The notes under the pieces were generated by a model. That model was not told where the DNA came from. It saw nothing but the letters and a program-made list of their open reading frames with translations, and did not search any database. 64,000 nt of DNA from the NCBI GenBank assembly GCA_958496175.1, contig OY292275.1:39199701-39263700 (forward strand), written 5' to 3'. This stretch comes from Sisyra terminalis (taxonomy: Eukaryota; Arthropoda; Insecta; Neuroptera; Sisyridae). Of the stretch, positions 61,634 through 64,000 are shown piece after piece; position 1 is the first letter of the stretch; each line of letters starts with the position of its first letter. Both the position numbers and the translations under genes were made by a program.

Positions 61634-64000
61634 ATGGGAAGAGTTTGGCGAGTTTTAGTGCGACGAAAAGTACTTCCTGCCGAAAATATTTCCGACTCTC
61701 AAGTAAATCGAAAATGGAACAGACTGAGTTTGATTTCTTTGGGTGTCTGCAGTACTTTGGGCGTTGGAATCTATGTCCTTGCAGGGATTATCGCCAAAAA
61801 TACAGCAGGGCCAGCCGTTATATTATCTTTCCTTATCGCTGCGTTGGTATCTCTTCTGGCTGGTATTAATAATTAAAAATCAAAAACAAATTGTTGAAAT
61901 GAAAAATCAATGAAGACTTTTTGCAGGATTTTGCTATGCAGAATTTGGAACACGTATCCCACGAGCTGGTTCGGCTTATACTTACACCTATGTATGTGTG
62001 GGTGAATTTACTGCTTTTATCATAGGATGGACTCTTATTTTAGAGTATATCATTGGTAAACTATAATTAAGGATAAACAAAGAGCTATAAAAGACATAAC
62101 TATTAATAAATTTCTAGGTGGAGCAAGTATTACACGTGGTATAAGTCTGTATCTAGATTCATTGATCAGTAACCAAATGCAAATCAGCTTTAAAGAACTA
62201 TTTCCAATTAATGCCACATTTCTTTCATCTTATTTTGATTTTTTCGCTCTAGGTCTTCCTATCGTATGTGCTAGTAGGTAGTGATTAGTTCTCTCATTAT
62301 TTTCACATAACTAATTTTAAATTACTGCAGTAATCCTCATCTGTGGCGTAAAGCAATCAAATTGGTGTTATAATATATTTATGGCTGCCAATATTATCTT
62401 AGTTCTGTTTATAATGATCGCTGGATCATTAGGAGGTAAAGTATACAGTTTTTAAAATTGCGATCAAATTAAAATTTAAAAATTATTTTTTAGCAAACAG
62501 TGCAAATTGGGAACTAAAACCAACGAATATTACGTCTACAATAGAAGGAGGTTTTTTTCCTTTCGGAGTTTGGGGTGTATTGAAAGGAGCTGCAACTTGT
62601 TTTTATGGATTTATTGCATTTGATTCAATTGCTGCTGTGGAAGATAAGGCTAAATCACCACAGAAAATCCCATTTGCAATTGTTGGATCGTTAGTAGTAA
62701 CTTTCGTGTTGTATTTTGGAGTATCAACAGTTCTAACTTTGCTGGTTCCGTACTATCAAATTGTAAGTTTCGATTTGTTTTACACATATAATTATGTAGG
62801 TACCTGGCATATAATAACAGAACTAATACTTTTAGATCATAACAGAACTTTAAGAACTGTACAGAAGAAGTGTACATATTATGTTGTTCTGAAACCTATT
62901 TGTGCAGTTCTTATAATATTCTGTACGTTTGTTCTTATGGAGAAAAAAGTTCAGTAGTGATGTAGAATTGCACAAATAAGTTTTAGAAGTGCTACATTTG
63001 TGTTATACTAAAGAACATATCACTAAGGATCTTTCTATTATTCAGACTATGCTTAAAAGTATTAGCCGAATTAATGGTATAATTTTTTGTTGAAGTAGGT
63101 AACATATAGTTTAGCATCTAGGAAGCATTTTATTTTTAACGATTTACTTAGGTCTTAGATATATTTATATATATATAATATATTATATGGTAGATATGAA
63201 ACATTTGTCCTTTTTTAACTCTTATTTACTGTCGCTTTACAACTACCAAAGTCTTTAGCGTGTCTAGGGTCAATAACAATAAATAAATCGAGAAATAATG
63301 AAAATTTACTCATTGCGAGAATAAAACCCAACACTTTTGCTTTTATTATTTTAAAATTTAGAAATCGATCGTTCAATGGTGTCGTTAATAATAAATTGAT
63401 TATTTACGAAAAACAAATCAAATTTCTGTAAATTTTTTTCAACAATAATTAATTTAATTGACAAAGGAATAATACAAATGGTTAATGGTTTAAAAAAATG
63501 TAAAAAGACGTCAATTGAAGATAAATATTTGCGTATTTAACTTTCAAAAAAAACTGTTGGATAATAGTAATTAATCTTTTTAATATGGATTTTTTTACAG
63601 CTGCAATACTCAGTTAGACTAATCGCTAAGGTCTTTTCTTTTATAAGAATAATAATTTTTCCGAAAAATTTAAGCATTCTCTTTAAAAATTCCATTAAGA
63701 CATTCTTGTGTGATAAACTAATAAAGACATCATAAGGCTAGACGTTCATTATAATTGCATCAATATTGACTGGAAATATATTGAACAACAATTAAAAGAA
63801 GATTATTAAAACAATAATATAAAAGCTTTCATTTTATAAACCGTTGGGTTAAAAATATTTAAAATATACTCATAACCAGAGCCAATTGATAATATGAAAT
63901 TAAACTCAAACCAACTGGAATTAAAGAAAAAATTACAAACTTTTAAGCCAAAAATAAAATCGGTGAAGAAAGGAATTGGAAGGCGAAATAAGCTAAACAA
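61634..64000 (+). CDS. Cationic amino-acid transporter CAT-C, partial (first five exons)
   Basis: Exons 61634-61862, 61927-62055, 62118-62273, 62331-62435 and 62494-62762 give 296 residues in a closed frame; the homolog of exon 6 was not found before the window ends, so intron 5 exceeds 1.2 kb or the gene is cut short. Exons 1-4 (229, 129, 156, 105 nt) equal those of CAT-A exactly. ATG 61634 starts [14 protein letters not shown]. Conserved: [47 protein letters not shown]. Divergent: the cytoplasmic loop normally [14 protein letters not shown] reads [13 protein letters not shown], one residue shorter with the acidic pair altered, and the membrane segment encoded by exon 4 differs strongly. It may have changed substrate or be decaying, although no stop occurs in the visible part. 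A SINE lies in intron 5. Confidence 0.85.
63211..63340 (-). mobile_element. tRNA-derived SINE, copy 11 (head missing)
   Basis: Minus-strand tail part in CAT-C intron 5, antisense to the gene: the B-box region (AAGTGTTGGGTTTTATTCTC) through GACAGTAAATAAGAGTTAAA. The A box is lost. Confidence 0.72.

Noticed and set aside
63894..64000. Lys-rich open frame running off the right edge
   Set aside because: Too short to judge; it lies where CAT-C intron 5 is expected and has no recognised motif.
1..64000. CRISPR arrays, rRNA genes, bacterial operons or prophage
   Set aside because: No regularly spaced repeats, rRNA-like conserved blocks or ribosome-binding-site-led compact gene strings; all genes are intron-split.

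Overview
The window looks like nuclear DNA from an insect, very AT-rich by eye. The genes are split by canonical GT-AG introns, many only 50-70 bp long. The set is insect-like: a CYP4-type P450, tandem cationic amino-acid transporters, an inactive chymotrypsin-like serine protease homolog and a Spd-2/Cep192 centrosome gene. The repeats are eukaryotic: mariner, hAT-like elements, a tRNA-derived SINE, a Penelope-like element with a GIY-YIG domain, a Gypsy-type solo LTR and a LINE relic. I cannot name the order from sequence alone.

Layout. 1-6717 (-): a Spd-2/Cep192-like gene, 14 exons reconstructed, running off the left edge. 9751-13754 (+): a complete six-exon cytochrome P450 (502 aa). 13755-30610: a gene-poor stretch of SINEs, MITEs, a Penelope-like inverted pair carrying hammerhead-ribozyme-like motifs, and a mariner relic. 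30611-37084 (+): transporter CAT-A (593 aa). 40591-42836 (+): transporter CAT-B (571 aa). 42951-44311: an internally deleted mariner and, 20 bp further on, a solo LTR. 46860-48492 (-): a small secreted four-cysteine protein (178 aa) that I do not recognise. 48940-51080: a tandemly duplicated unit whose copies were hit by different transposons, one of them a SINE that itself took a hAT-like insertion. 51500-52231: a LINE relic. 54274-57170 (+): a serine protease homolog (256 aa) lacking the catalytic His and Ser. 61634-64000 (+): transporter CAT-C, five exons, running off the right edge.

The three CAT genes have the same intron positions and phases and nearly identical exon lengths, so they form one tandemly duplicated family. 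CAT-A is closest to the family pattern; CAT-B and CAT-C have diverged in otherwise conserved segments. The serine protease homolog and the secreted protein lie between CAT-B and CAT-C and have no evident functional link to them. Nothing indicates operons or coordinated pathways.

All exon models were built by hand from reading-frame continuity and splice sites. Frame sums close exactly for the P450, CAT-A, CAT-B, the protease homolog and the secreted protein. The best candidates for unusual biology are the Penelope-like palindrome with ribozyme-like motifs, the three-level nested insertion, the solo LTR with heat-shock-element-like motifs, and the secreted protein with a furin-type site.
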